24,789 bases of DNA from an uncultured Desulfuromonadales bacterium (GCA_947259685.1 CAMYNC010000097.1:1-24789), one strand, 5' to 3'; positions 1 to 7,899 are shown, numbered from the stretch's first letter. Notes: generated by a model from the sequence alone, not told the origin. Translations and numbers: made by a program.

Positions 1-65
1 GGGACATTCTATCTTCATCCCGTCAAGAAAAATATTTACCTATCATAAATCAACAGGTTAGAAAC

Positions 66-79
66 ATAGGCTGATTTTT
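66..79. repeat. Subterminal inverted repeat of the IS1111-like element (tnp-distal end)
   Basis: ATAGGCTGATTTTT at 66-79 is the reverse complement of AAAAAACAGCCTAT at 1655-1668, with one mismatch. The two copies enclose the transposase gene and its non-coding 3' flank, which is how the element limits were set. Confidence 0.75.
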
Positions 80-315
80 CGCGCACCTCTCCCGTTGTTT
101 TCATTCCGGCGTTTGTCTCACATCTTGGCGAACCTTGAGTTTAATCGTTACAAGTATCCGGCATTCCCCGTCCGCTACGGGAGCAGGGTCGCCTCAGCAT
201 TCCTTATCCAAGCTTCAAGATTCCAGTGAGAGGCCCAGGTTTGTCCCGCCCGAGGTCATTGCCTCAACGTTGTTGATCGGGCTCTTCTCGCCGCTGGCTA
301 CTTCAGAATATTCTG
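80..315 (-). ncRNA. Candidate seekRNA/bridge RNA region of the IS1111-like element
   Basis: This is the non-coding stretch between the transposase stop and the subterminal repeat. In IS1111-type elements the guide RNA that selects target and donor DNA is encoded 3' of the transposase, so it should be here, read on the minus strand. Visible structure includes a 9-bp inverted repeat CTACTTCAG (298-306) / CTGAAGTAG (323-331) that spans the stop codon, and a short hairpin around 168-182 (CCCGT/ACGGG). The exact RNA ends and guide loops were not determined. Only a shadow reading frame is present. Confidence 0.45.
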
Positions 316-1602
316 TTACGTCCTGAAGTAGTCAGAATCAAAAACTTCGTTTCGCTTCATCAGGGTCCAGGCAATGACCAGCATTTTGGCTGCCAGCTTG
401 ACCCGCATCTTCAATTTGATGCCTCGTTCCAATTCCCGTCCCTTGAGCAAACCGGTGAAATAGCTGCGGATGGTCGCATCTTTGTAGCTGGCAATCTGGG
501 CAGCCTGCACCAGGGCATACCGTAATCCAGCCTTGCCCTGCTTGGAAATGACCGGGATGGCGCTATCACTCTTTTTGCCGCTACGTGACGCGCTCAAATC
601 GAGCCCGGCCAAGCGCAGCACCTGCTTGCGACTGGTGTACCGATGGGCATCACCGATGGCGGCCAGGGTCATGGCAGAGACAATCGGACCAAAGCCGGGG
701 ATCGTCAGCAAGCAGGCGTAGGCCGGGAATTTCTGGCCCACCTCCTTGAGTTGCCCTTCCAATTCACGCTTGATCTGCCGGACCTGACGAAGCTGTTCGA
801 CCAGCATACGTCCTTCCCAAGCCGCCGTGGATGGCAGGGCACAGCCAACGGAGTCCTGACTTGCCTCCCAGATGGTGCGTAATTTCTGTTCTTGGGCCAC
901 GTGCCGTTTTTGCAGGTGATGTTGCTGCCGAAATTCTTCGAACGGCATGTTGGCGATCTGCGCTGGGGCAAACCCTTGCGCGATGATATCGAGGATCAAA
1001 CCATCTTGTCCGCCTTGGGGCATCTGCTTATCCAGCTCAGGAAAATATTGGGCCAGAAGATTATTGCGGATGCGCATCCGCAGGGCGTGTTCCTGCTTCT
1101 TCAGCTTGGCCCGATAAGCGAGTAAGCTCCGCAACTCCCGCATATCATCCTCAGCAAGATCGTAGAACTGGAACCGCCCTTGCCCGACCAGGTCGGCGAT
1201 ATTTGCGGCATCCTTGGTGTCGTTCTTGTCCCAGCGGCCGTCCAGCAAAGCGCGGTTATTCTTTGCGGCGACATTGGAGACATAGACAACCTCAGCCCCG
1301 CTCCGGATCAAATACTCAGCCAGGGGCTTATGGTAGGATGCCGTTGGTTCGAGACCATAAACGCAGCGCATCAAGCCGTTCTGAACCAATAAATCATCCG
1401 CCATGGAACAAAGCTTCTTGAAGCTTTGAGTGCAGTTATCAAAGATCAACTTCCGCCAGAGGGTCTTGCCGTTGGCCGTACCGAAAAATGCATAATGTCG
1501 ATCCTTGGCGACATCCACCCCAACAACAAGAATAGATTCTGATCCGCGAATGGTACGGCGTAATTCCCTGAACTGATGCAACCGGTCTACTTTGACTTCC
1601 AT
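316..1602 (-). CDS. IS110/IS1111-family transposase
   Basis: This DNA recombinase of 428 residues is full length for the family. The N-terminal RuvC-like DEDD domain shows VGVDVAKD with Asp30, Glu85 in YGLEPTASYH, and the KNDTKDA segment with Asp128 and Asp131. A coiled linker follows at roughly 150-290. The C-terminal Transposase_20 domain begins near the PGFG motif (302-305) and holds the serine-rich LSASRSG segment (336-342), where the family's catalytic serine lies. The start at 1602 gives the usual N-terminal length. The gene looks intact, so the element may be active. The family acts with an RNA encoded in the element's own non-coding end, here probably 80-315. Confidence 0.93.
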   Translation of the reverse strand: MEVKVDRLHQFRELRRTIRGSESILVVGVDVAKDRHYAFFGTANGKTLWRKLIFDNCTQSFKKLCSMADDLLVQNGLMRCVYGLEPTASYHKPLAEYLIRSGAEVVYVSNVAAKNNRALLDGRWDKNDTKDAANIADLVGQGRFQFYDLAEDDMRELRSLLAYRAKLKKQEHALRMRIRNNLLAQYFPELDKQMPQGGQDGLILDIIAQGFAPAQIANMPFEEFRQQHHLQKRHVAQEQKLRTIWEASQDSVGCALPSTAAWEGRMLVEQLRQVRQIKRELEGQLKEVGQKFPAYACLLTIPGFGPIVSAMTLAAIGDAHRYTSRKQVLRLAGLDLSASRSGKKSDSAIPVISKQGKAGLRYALVQAAQIASYKDATIRSYFTGLLKGRELERGIKLKMRVKLAAKMLVIAWTLMKRNEVFDSDYFRT

Positions 1603-1654
1603 TTAAGCCTCCTTGACTATCAAGTTTGCTCTCATTGATAGCAGGAGAAGAAGC

Positions 1655-1668
1655 AAAAAACAGCCTAT
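1655..1668. repeat. Subterminal inverted repeat of the IS1111-like element (tnp-proximal end)
   Basis: AAAAAACAGCCTAT pairs with the copy at 66-79. It lies 52 bases upstream of the transposase start, leaving too little room for a guide RNA on this side. Confidence 0.75.
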
Positions 1669-1707
1669 TGATAACTGTATTTTTCTTTTAAGTTCCGGGA
1701 GCTTAAG

Positions 1708-1723
1708 CTTGCTTGCAAGCAAG
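1708..1723. repeat. Perfect 16-bp palindrome upstream of the RAYT gene
   Basis: CTTGCTTGCAAGCAAG is its own reverse complement. It lies 46 bases before the RAYT start at 1770. RAYT proteins recognise imperfect REP palindromes, so this may be the enzyme's own recognition structure or an operator. The bases that follow (about 1724-1770) recur near 6313-6361, beside a RAYT relic. Confidence 0.45.
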
Positions 1724-1769
1724 ATATAACGTTCTTGATATTTACACATTCATTGCTAGACTATGAACC

Positions 1770-2750
1770 ATGCCAAGACACGCACGCATAGACATCCCCG
1801 GCCTGCTACAACACGTTATCGTCAGAGGGATCGAAAAGGGAATCATCTTTCTTGATGATCAGGATCGAGAAGAAATTCTCCTTCGATTGAGCAAACTCCT
1901 TCAGGAAACCGAAACCGACTGCTACGCCTGGGCACTCCTCAACAACCATTTCCACCTTCTGCTAAGGCCCAGAAAACAAAAGCTGGCCGATATCATGCGG
2001 CGGCTCCTGACCGGGTATGCGGTTGTTTTTAACCTGCGACACAATCGCACTGGCCACCTTTTTCAGAATCGCTATAAATCCATCGTTTGCGATAAAGATT
2101 CCTACTTACAGGAGCTAGTGAGATACATCCACCTGAACCCGGTTCGGGCCGGAATCGTCAAAGACCTGGATGCTTTGATGACGTTCCCTTGGTGCGGACA
2201 TGCCGAGCTGCTGGGGAAATCTTCCAGGTCGTTGCTACACTCCGACGAAATCCTGGCATTTTTCGCCCCTGGCCGACGCACTGCCCAGCGAAAATATCAT
2301 TCTTTCATTGCAGACGGATTCGGACAAGACCCGCCTGCTAAGCTTTCAAGGGGCGGTAAACGGACTAGTCGGATGCTGGATCCATTTCTCGCGGCCGACC
2401 TCATGTTTGACGACCGGATTCTTGGCGGTGGGCAATTTGTTGAGAAAGTTTTGGGGCCGATGCCGACGGAATCCCGACTTTCCTTCTCCGATTTAACGAC
2501 AAATGTCGCTGAATATTTTCGTATCGAACCATCCACCTTGAGACTTCCAAGCAAAGAACGAAATATCGCCCAAGCGAAAGCTGTTCTCTGTCATGTAGCA
2601 GTAAGACATTTGGGCATTAAGGGGATTGAAGTTGCTGAACAACTAAGCTATTCCCCAACGGCAGTATCTCAGGCGGCAAAAAGAGGAAATTCGATTTTGG
2701 CGGCAGATAAGTCACTGAAGGGAAGGATAGAGCAAGCGATAAAACTTTAA
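1770..2750 (+). CDS. REP-associated tyrosine (Y1) transposase with C-terminal DnaA-like helix-turn-helix domain
   Basis: This protein of 326 residues belongs to the Y1_Tnp/IS200-like HUH endonuclease superfamily. The N-terminus (MPRHARIDIPG) is the typical RAYT start. The HUH motif is NHFHLL with His60 and His62, and the likely nucleophile is Tyr119 in VRYIHLNPVRAG. The C-terminal third (about 240-326) resembles the DnaA C-terminal or Trp-repressor-like DNA-binding domain found in longer RAYTs. These enzymes cut single-stranded REP-type hairpins and are usually single-copy, domesticated or self-mobilising genes. No good Shine-Dalgarno site is visible; ATG 1770 was chosen because it gives the family N-terminus. 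The reading frame is intact. Confidence 0.88.
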   Translation: MPRHARIDIPGLLQHVIVRGIEKGIIFLDDQDREEILLRLSKLLQETETDCYAWALLNNHFHLLLRPRKQKLADIMRRLLTGYAVVFNLRHNRTGHLFQNRYKSIVCDKDSYLQELVRYIHLNPVRAGIVKDLDALMTFPWCGHAELLGKSSRSLLHSDEILAFFAPGRRTAQRKYHSFIADGFGQDPPAKLSRGGKRTSRMLDPFLAADLMFDDRILGGGQFVEKVLGPMPTESRLSFSDLTTNVAEYFRIEPSTLRLPSKERNIAQAKAVLCHVAVRHLGIKGIEVAEQLSYSPTAVSQAAKRGNSILAADKSLKGRIEQAIKL

Positions 2751-2933
2751 ATATCATGAACGTCCTTATCTGCGCCCGACCCTCGAAACAGGCCACAGTC
2801 GACCTGCATACCATTCGTGCCGGTAAGCTGCAGCCCTTCACGGAACCGGTCACGCCGTCCTTGGCTCCGTGGTGGATGATTCCCTACAGGGCAGAAAACG
2901 TCAGATCAAATCAAAGATGGACCCCGAGAACAG

Positions 2934-3797
2934 CTAATTGCCACGTCGCTGCAGCTGAACCCGCTGATAAACGCCTTCTATATTGAGTGGACGCCAGGCT
3001 TCGTACTGCCCCCAATCGCGATATTCCTCCAGGCGAATTTCCTGCTGCAGTTGTTCCAGAGTTTTTCCCTGACGGGCTCCCTGCAAAACCTGAGTATAGA
3101 GATCCTCCAGATAGTGCCGATGATCGACGGCATCGGCCTTGGTGCCAATCTGGCCGTGGCCGGGGGCCAGAATCTCAAAATCGATCTCCTCGACAAACTT
3201 GATGGCCTCGATCCAATCCGGAAAATAGGCATCGCTGAGATTTTTATAGGGGAGCCGCTTGACCGAGATAAAATCGACCGCATAAAGAAGCTTCTCGGCA
3301 GGGAAGTGCAGGACAATCATATTGTTCGAGTGGCTGCGTCCGACGTAATATAAATGGATGCTCTTTTCGCCCAGTTCAATGGTCAGCCGATCATTGAAGG
3401 TCACCTCGGGGATTGCCGTCGGCCGCTGTTCGTGGATGATTGTCGCCTTGGTCTTTTCGTGGGCAATGATCGTGGCCGTATCGGCAAAAACCTCGCCGCC
3501 GGCGATATGGTCTCGATGGTCATGGCTGTAAACCAGGTATTTCACCGGCTTGTCGAAACGCTGCTGAATCTCCTGCTTCAACCATTTCGCCGCCTCAGCA
3601 TCGATCGGATCGGTCACCAACACCCCATCGTTTGTCACTAAAAGAACAGAAAAGTGAAAATTGTTCTGAAACCGATAAACGTCACCAGCAATTGGCGTAA
3701 TCGCGCGGTTAGCCGTGTCCGCCAGGACCAGCGAGGGCCACAACATAGAGCAGACAATGACGCCAAGGACCAAGCTGCGGATCTTGAAATATGCCAT
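2934..3797 (-). CDS. Secreted metallo-beta-lactamase-fold hydrolase
   Basis: This protein of 287 residues has an N-terminal signal peptide (hydrophobic core about 8-25, probable cleavage after VLA). The zinc-binding residues of the fold are all visible: SHDHRDH (His92, His94, Asp96, His97), His156 in RSHSNN, Asp175 in AVDF and His214 in PGHG. It is therefore probably a catalytically competent periplasmic hydrolase of the broad MBL superfamily; the substrate cannot be read from sequence. An upstream in-frame start at 3815 exists, but GGGGA lies at the right distance only for ATG 3797, which also gives a cleaner signal peptide. It stands alone on the minus strand between two RAYT genes. No terminator was recognised. 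Confidence 0.85.
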   Translation of the reverse strand: MAYFKIRSLVLGVIVCSMLWPSLVLADTANRAITPIAGDVYRFQNNFHFSVLLVTNDGVLVTDPIDAEAAKWLKQEIQQRFDKPVKYLVYSHDHRDHIAGGEVFADTATIIAHEKTKATIIHEQRPTAIPEVTFNDRLTIELGEKSIHLYYVGRSHSNNMIVLHFPAEKLLYAVDFISVKRLPYKNLSDAYFPDWIEAIKFVEEIDFEILAPGHGQIGTKADAVDHRHYLEDLYTQVLQGARQGKTLEQLQQEIRLEEYRDWGQYEAWRPLNIEGVYQRVQLQRRGN

Positions 3798-4003
3798 CGG
3801 CATTCCCCTTTCCAAAGAAAACGATCATTGTTTTCATGAAGTATAACAAAGGGCCGCCTGCGGCGGACTGAACAGTGGAGAAAGATCGTTTCACTGCTGC
3901 TTTGGCAGGCTTTTCTGGAAAGGGTTCCGGCCAGCCAGGCCACCACAAAGCCCAACCTCAATATGAACCAAATCTTGAACCCACCTATATCCGGGAAACA
4001 AAA

Positions 4004-4011
4004 GGGGACAG
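4004..4011. repeat. RAYT element end sequence GGGGACAG
   Basis: On the minus strand, CTGTCCCC follows the stop of the decayed RAYT by only a few bases. The same octamer bounds the RAYT element at 12032-12775 on both sides. No matching copy was found at the other end of the pseudogene, which fits a truncated element. Confidence 0.5.
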
Positions 4012-4013
4012 AT

Positions 4014-4683
4014 TTATTTTCCAACTTTCCGCGGCCGCCCTGGCCCCCGCAATTCCACCCGCCGGTTGAGTCGGTTTGCTACTTCATCGACAAAAGCCGA
4101 CCTACCAGTCACCTGGCCACGTTGAGCAGCCCGGGCGATTGTTTCCCTCTCGTGCTCGGAAGCGCTCTCCGACAAAAACTGTCTATCTTTCCGCCGCCGC
4201 CCTTCTTCCGTGTCGTCCAGCCCCAGATAAAAGGGGTCAAAATCCAGCCAGCCGAACTGCCTGCCAACTGCCTTGGAGCGACAACTGGACCAGGAGTAAA
4301 GAGAAGGATCGTCACAGAGACCCGCAACAACCGGATTCATCTCCGCATACCGGCAGCAAGCAGATAGTCATTGCTATCGATAGGAGGAGACTTGAAGCGC
4401 CCTTTCCACAAGATGCCGCTACGCCCTTCCATCCGATTCACATAACGGGTCTGCCGACCGCCGACTCTCTTCATCAACTTGCCGAGATTTTGCGGATTTT
4501 CTCCGGGTTCTATGACCAGATGGACATGGTTGGTCATCAGACAGAACGCGTAGACCTTGCACTCCAATGCTTCTTTCCATTCGGCGAGATTATCGAGGTC
4601 ATAAAGGGAGTCGTCCTCGGCAGCAAAGACGGGCTGACGGTTGTGACCAGGCGCATCCCTGAAAATCTCAAAGGCCTGCTTTA
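4014..4683 (-). pseudogene. Decayed RAYT (Y1 transposase) gene
   Basis: Two overlapping minus-strand frames together spell a RAYT. The upstream frame (about 4683 down to 4340) gives HNRQPVFAAEDD and then CLMTNHVHLVIEPGE with the HUH motif. The downstream frame (to 4014) gives RYAEMNPVVAGL, which carries the Tyr nucleophile segment, and ends in a basic GRPRKVGK tail. The frames are joined near 4340-4350: the intact reading would be LLACCRYAEMNP, and loss of one 4-base TTGC unit explains the shift. The usual N-terminal 20 or so residues (MARPLR...YHVTSRG) are missing upstream of 4683. It is therefore inactive. The plus-strand open frame over this region is a shadow. Confidence 0.82.
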
Positions 4684-4814
4684 GGCATCCCCGAAATCTT
4701 CTGACAGGCTATTCAAAAAACCGATAATAAAGATTCTTTTTGTCGAAATTATCCATTTGCCAGAACGAGTTTGATAACTGAAGATTAATCCATAGCGTTT
4801 TTTGGGAGAACCTT

Positions 4815-5309
4815 TTGTTGCCACGAAACTCAACCGCCTTGCTGCAGAACCGATTCGCCGAGTTATTATATTTTCTCGGCCGTCTATTATTGGCAGGAAT
4901 TTTTCTCTGGTCTGGGCTGAGTAAAGCCTATCGTCCAGAAACTTTTGCGGGTTCCATTGGGGCTTACGGACTCTTGCCCGACCCGCTGGTGTTCCCGGCT
5001 GCAATATTCCTGATTGTGGCTGAAATTTTCGTCGGCGTCGGTTTGCTGAGGGACCAGAGGGGTGCACTCACCGCAACCACCCTGCTGATGCTGTTGTTCC
5101 TTGCGGCCCTCGGTTACGGCATTTATCTCGGGCTGGATATCGATTGCGGCTGTTTTGGCCCGGATGACCCTGAAGCGGTCGCTTTTCACGATCTGCGCGG
5201 TGCTTTTTCCCGCGATCTGCTGTTACTGCTACTTATCGTTTATCTCTATCTCTGGCGTTTTGCCAATGATTCTGCTCATAAACTCTATTCTGTTGCTAAG
5301 GAGATCTGA
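4815..5309 (+). CDS. DoxX/MauE-like integral membrane protein
   Basis: This membrane protein of 164 residues has four predicted hydrophobic segments (about 15-35, 55-78, 85-105 and 130-150). The pattern RLLLAGIFLWSGLSKAYRPETF at the first segment is typical of the DoxX/MauE group, and a DCGCFG motif lies in the loop before the last segment. MauE-type proteins are linked to periplasmic thiol or sulfur chemistry; the paired cysteines suggest a redox role here, which is inference. The start is TTG at 4815 or the adjacent TTG at 4818, behind GGGAG at 4804-4808. The stop is one base before the next gene's ATG, so the two are translated as an operon. Confidence 0.8.
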   Translation: MLPRNSTALLQNRFAELLYFLGRLLLAGIFLWSGLSKAYRPETFAGSIGAYGLLPDPLVFPAAIFLIVAEIFVGVGLLRDQRGALTATTLLMLLFLAALGYGIYLGLDIDCGCFGPDDPEAVAFHDLRGAFSRDLLLLLLIVYLYLWRFANDSAHKLYSVAKEI

Positions 5310-5310
5310 A

Positions 5311-5826
5311 ATGCTACGTTCGATTGTCACCCTGCTGGTGATTGCATTACTGACAAGCCCGGCGCTGGCCTGGGATAACAAGTTCGAAAAAGAGGTAAAG
5401 ATAGAAACCTCGGCGGTCAAATTGGCGCGCGAAGTGATGCGTGGCGGTTACGATCTGGTGACCACCGAAGAACTGAAAAAATGGATCGATGGCGGAAAAA
5501 AGATGCTGATCGTCGACACCATGCCGTACGAAGCCAGCTACAAAAAATCTCACGTCCCAGGCGCGAAACAATTTCTGTTCCCGATTCCCGATATGGCGGA
5601 ATGGGACAGCAATGAAACCGCCGGTAAATCGCAACAGGATTACGCGGCCCTGCTCGGCGCCGATAAAGACAAGCCGATTGTGGTCTATTGTGGCTTCGTT
5701 AAATGTACCCGCAGTCACAACGGTGCGGTCTGGGCGAAGAAGCTTGGTTACACCAATGTCTACCGTTATTCCGGTGGGATTTTCGCATGGAAGGGCGCAG
5801 ACTACGAAGTCGCCAAGGTGCAGTAA
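5311..5826 (+). CDS. Periplasmic rhodanese-domain protein
   Basis: This protein of 171 residues has a signal peptide (MLRSIVTLLVIALLTSPALA) and a single rhodanese domain. The active-site loop is VVYCGFVKCTRSHNGA, with the catalytic cysteine in YCGF and a second cysteine four residues later. The end shows the usual GxFAWKGA close. The start ATG 5311 is set by AAGGAGA at 5299-5305 and the signal peptide; longer open frames starting upstream run inside the DoxX gene and are not used. It probably moves sulfane sulfur or acts on thiols in the periplasm with the DoxX/MauE-like partner encoded just upstream. A second secreted rhodanese, probably a selenoprotein, lies at 14977. Confidence 0.87.
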   Translation: MLRSIVTLLVIALLTSPALAWDNKFEKEVKIETSAVKLAREVMRGGYDLVTTEELKKWIDGGKKMLIVDTMPYEASYKKSHVPGAKQFLFPIPDMAEWDSNETAGKSQQDYAALLGADKDKPIVVYCGFVKCTRSHNGAVWAKKLGYTNVYRYSGGIFAWKGADYEVAKVQ

Positions 5827-5953
5827 TGCCGTCGTTTGCCCGGAGTGCTGCTCTTTAGGTTTTCCTGCCGTTGGTGATGGAAGAAGCGATCCTGCCGTCG
5901 CTGCTATAACCGCAGGAGCGACATCGAAATAACCCCGGTGACTGCCAAGCTGC

Positions 5954-6232
5954 TCAAGTCTCCACCAGCGCCGCCGCCAGAATCGCCAGGCCAAAGGCGA
6001 CCAGCGCGGCGAGCATGGCGAGGCTGAGCTTCCGGTGAAGCTTTAGCAGCCTGGCGGCCTCCGGGGTTGGCGGGTTGTGGCGGAAGGCTTTGAATTGCGC
6101 CTGGTACCATTGAAAAAAGCCTGGCGACTGGCCGCTGTCCTTGAAGTATTCCTCTCTGATCCGTAGTGAAACCAGGTAAGTCAAGGGCGCCAATATACAG
6201 ATCATTATGACAATCGCTCTCAGAAACAGCAT
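5954..6232 (-). CDS. Small two-helix membrane protein of unknown function
   Basis: This protein of 92 residues has a hydrophobic segment at each end (about 2-22 and 70-90) and a charged middle containing SPGFFQWYQAQFKAFRHNPP. No family was recognised. The start at 6232 (MLFLRAIVIM) is preferred because AGGG lies seven bases upstream; the longer open frame reaching 6319 would add a 29-residue tail that runs into the RAYT relic. It has no obvious operon partner. Confidence 0.55.
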   Translation of the reverse strand: MLFLRAIVIMICILAPLTYLVSLRIREEYFKDSGQSPGFFQWYQAQFKAFRHNPPTPEAARLLKLHRKLSLAMLAALVAFGLAILAAALVET

Positions 6233-6312
6233 GCTAAACCCTGCGCTTTCTTTCTCAAAAAAGTTAAACTCTGACCTGCGTTCACCGGATCGATACGCGG
6301 TCGCCGAGCGAA

Positions 6313-6361
6313 GCACCAAGTGACGTTCTTCATATTTTCACCTTCATTGCTAGCCTAGTGA
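6313..6361 (+). pseudogene. RAYT upstream-region relic, left part
   Basis: Bases 6322-6361 resemble the leader of the intact RAYT gene at about 1729-1765: ACGTTCTT, then ATATTT, then TTCATTGCTAG are shared in order and spacing. No transposase reading frame follows. The similarity stops at CTAGCCTAGTGA (6350-6361), where the palindromic element at 6362-6530 begins. Confidence 0.55.
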
Positions 6362-6530
6362 GCATCCGGAAACTCCGGATGCCACTGGTAAGTTTTCAGA
6401 TTGGAAACGAGCAGTTTTTCGTAAGGTCAAGGAAAACAAGGCCTTGCGCGGAGGCGTAGATGGTACGCCGCACAAGTAAGGCCGCAGATTGACGTAGACA
6501 TTGCGAAAAAGAGCCGTTTCCGGATAAAAA
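6362..6530. mobile_element. MITE-like palindromic repeat inserted in a RAYT relic
   Basis: This block of about 169 bases is a nested inverted repeat. Outer arms are ATCCGGAAAC (6364-6373) and GTTTCCGGAT (6516-6525). Inner arms are GGAAACGAGCAGTTTTTCG (6403-6421) and CGAAAAAGAGCCGTTTCC (6504-6521). A central stem pairs GGCCTT and GGCGTA around 6440-6455 with TACGCC and AAGGCC around 6464-6482. It is flanked by CTAGCCTAGTGA (6350-6361) and CTAGCCTATGA (6531-6541), which look like a target duplication. There is no coding capacity, so it would need an enzyme supplied from elsewhere. Confidence 0.6.
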
Positions 6531-6592
6531 CTAGCCTATGAACCATGCCAGGACTCTTAAGAGGTAGAACGACAGCACGATTTCTCCAGTAG
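6531..6592 (+). pseudogene. RAYT 5' end relic, right part
   Basis: CTAGCCTATGAACCATGCCA at 6531 matches the sequence around the intact RAYT start (1758-1775, GCTAGACTATGAACCATGCC). The frame from the ATG gives MPGLLRGRTTARFLQ and then a stop, so only a few codons of a RAYT start survive. Together with 6313-6361 it marks an ancient RAYT insertion later split by the palindromic element. Confidence 0.5.
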
Positions 6593-7666
6593 TCAACTGC
6601 CCGGCTTGGCAAATAAGTCGTCAAGAAAGCGCGTCTCTCCATGTTTGAAGATTTCGAATTTGGATTCGTCGATTCGGTATTTTTTCAGCGCTGCGGCAAG
6701 TTTAACCGGTGGCTCGTCCAGGGGCTCATCGGTCAAAACGAAGGTTCCCCAGTGCATGGCGACTGAATATTTTGCGTTAACATCGATGTGGATTTTGACC
6801 GATTCTTCAGGATTCACATGGTAGGGCTTCATAAACCATCTCGGCTCGTACGCCCCGATCGGCAGCAGCGCAAGCTCGAATTGGCCATACTTGTTGCCAA
6901 TTTCTTTAAAATGCTCTGCATAGCCGGTATCGCCGGCAAAAAAGATCCTCGCCCCTCCTGCTTCAATCACCCATGAAGCCCAAAGCCTTTGAAAAGCATC
7001 GAATAACGTGCGCTTTCCCCAGTGCTGGCTCGGCTCTGCCGTAAAGGTGACCTCAGCGACTGTATGACTTTGCGCCCAATCAAGCTCAACGACTTGACTT
7101 GTGCCCAGGGCCAGGTCGTCAAACCAGGTTTTCACCCCCAAAGGGACAATGAAGGTCAGCGACCTCTGGTGATTATGTTTTGCCAGGCCGATGACCGATG
7201 CTCGGTCCAGGGAGTCATAGTGATCATGAGAAATAATCACGACGTCAATCTCAGGCAAGTCGTGCATTTCAATGGCTGGCGGCACCACACGTTTCGGTCC
7301 TGCCCAATCGACGGGGGAAGCGCGATCGCTAAAATGGGGATCGGTAAGAATGTTAAGTCCCGAGAGCTGGATTAAAAAGGTCGCGTGCCCGATCCATGTC
7401 AGGGTCGAATTTTCAGAGTTGCTTTTAAGGTCAGTGTGGTGCGTATCCACAAGGTCAAAATGATAATCATCTACCGCCGGAATCTCCTTAAAGAACCTTT
7501 GCCAGCGCCACTGCATAAATTCCAGGAAACCCTTATTGTCCTGGTAGTAAATATTCTTAAATCCCGTTTTGGTGTGATGTGCTTTGGATAAGACATAGCT
7601 GGAATTGGTGGCGCAGGACGCCACTAGGCAGAAAAAAATAAAGCTCGCAATAATCAGCTTTTTCAT
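6593..7666 (-). CDS. Metallo-beta-lactamase-fold lipoprotein (NAPE-PLD/UlaG-like)
   Basis: This protein of 357 residues has a lipoprotein signal peptide (MKKLIIASFIFFCLVASC; lipobox LVASC with Cys18). It shows the family features WIGHATFLIQ (91-100), NILTDPHFSDRASP, VVIISHDHYDSLD (143-154), FAGDTGY and AMHWGTF. These place it in the NAPE-PLD/UlaG-like branch of the MBL superfamily, which cleaves phosphoester or lactone bonds; the substrate here is unknown. The usual HxHxDH motif is HDHYDS here, so a metal ligand histidine is replaced by Ser152. ATG 7666 was chosen over 7702 because it places the lipobox correctly. It is likely anchored to a membrane on the periplasmic side. Confidence 0.83.
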   Translation of the reverse strand: MKKLIIASFIFFCLVASCATNSSYVLSKAHHTKTGFKNIYYQDNKGFLEFMQWRWQRFFKEIPAVDDYHFDLVDTHHTDLKSNSENSTLTWIGHATFLIQLSGLNILTDPHFSDRASPVDWAGPKRVVPPAIEMHDLPEIDVVIISHDHYDSLDRASVIGLAKHNHQRSLTFIVPLGVKTWFDDLALGTSQVVELDWAQSHTVAEVTFTAEPSQHWGKRTLFDAFQRLWASWVIEAGGARIFFAGDTGYAEHFKEIGNKYGQFELALLPIGAYEPRWFMKPYHVNPEESVKIHIDVNAKYSVAMHWGTFVLTDEPLDEPPVKLAAALKKYRIDESKFEIFKHGETRFLDDLFAKPGS

Positions 7667-7899
7667 CCCATGAACCAGCCTTCGTCGATCAGCACGCAAC
7701 AAATTGCAGCGCGATCAATGTTTAGAGCATATCACTCTTCACTCTAGCGCTAAAAGAGCTCCCCCCTCGCAAACTTTTCTACCCATGATTATTCCCATTC
7801 ATGGCTGATAAAAGTTATCGCAAAGACCGTTATTAAAGGCTTTCCTATTCACCGATCAATGTTGCATGGAGAGATCCGTTGGCGACCAGCCACTTCTCA

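Larger units (their letters stand above)
66..1668 (-). mobile_element. IS110-family insertion sequence, IS1111 subgroup
   Basis: The element is bounded by subterminal inverted repeats at 66-79 (ATAGGCTGATTTTT) and 1655-1668 (AAAAAACAGCCTAT), which match at 13 of 14 positions. It contains one transposase gene on the minus strand and a non-coding stretch of about 235 bases between the gene's stop and the left repeat. Subterminal repeats with the long non-coding end 3' of the gene are features of the IS1111 subgroup of IS110. True ends probably lie a few bases outside the repeats and were not resolved. No target duplication is expected for this family. Confidence 0.8.

Noticed and set aside
4076..4684. 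A 202-codon plus-strand frame
   Set aside because: It is antisense to the decayed RAYT, whose HUH and tyrosine motifs are clear on the minus strand.
5347..5994. A 215-codon minus-strand frame opposite the rhodanese
   Set aside because: It is antisense to a well-supported gene with ribosome site and signal peptide; the translated product has no recognisable features.
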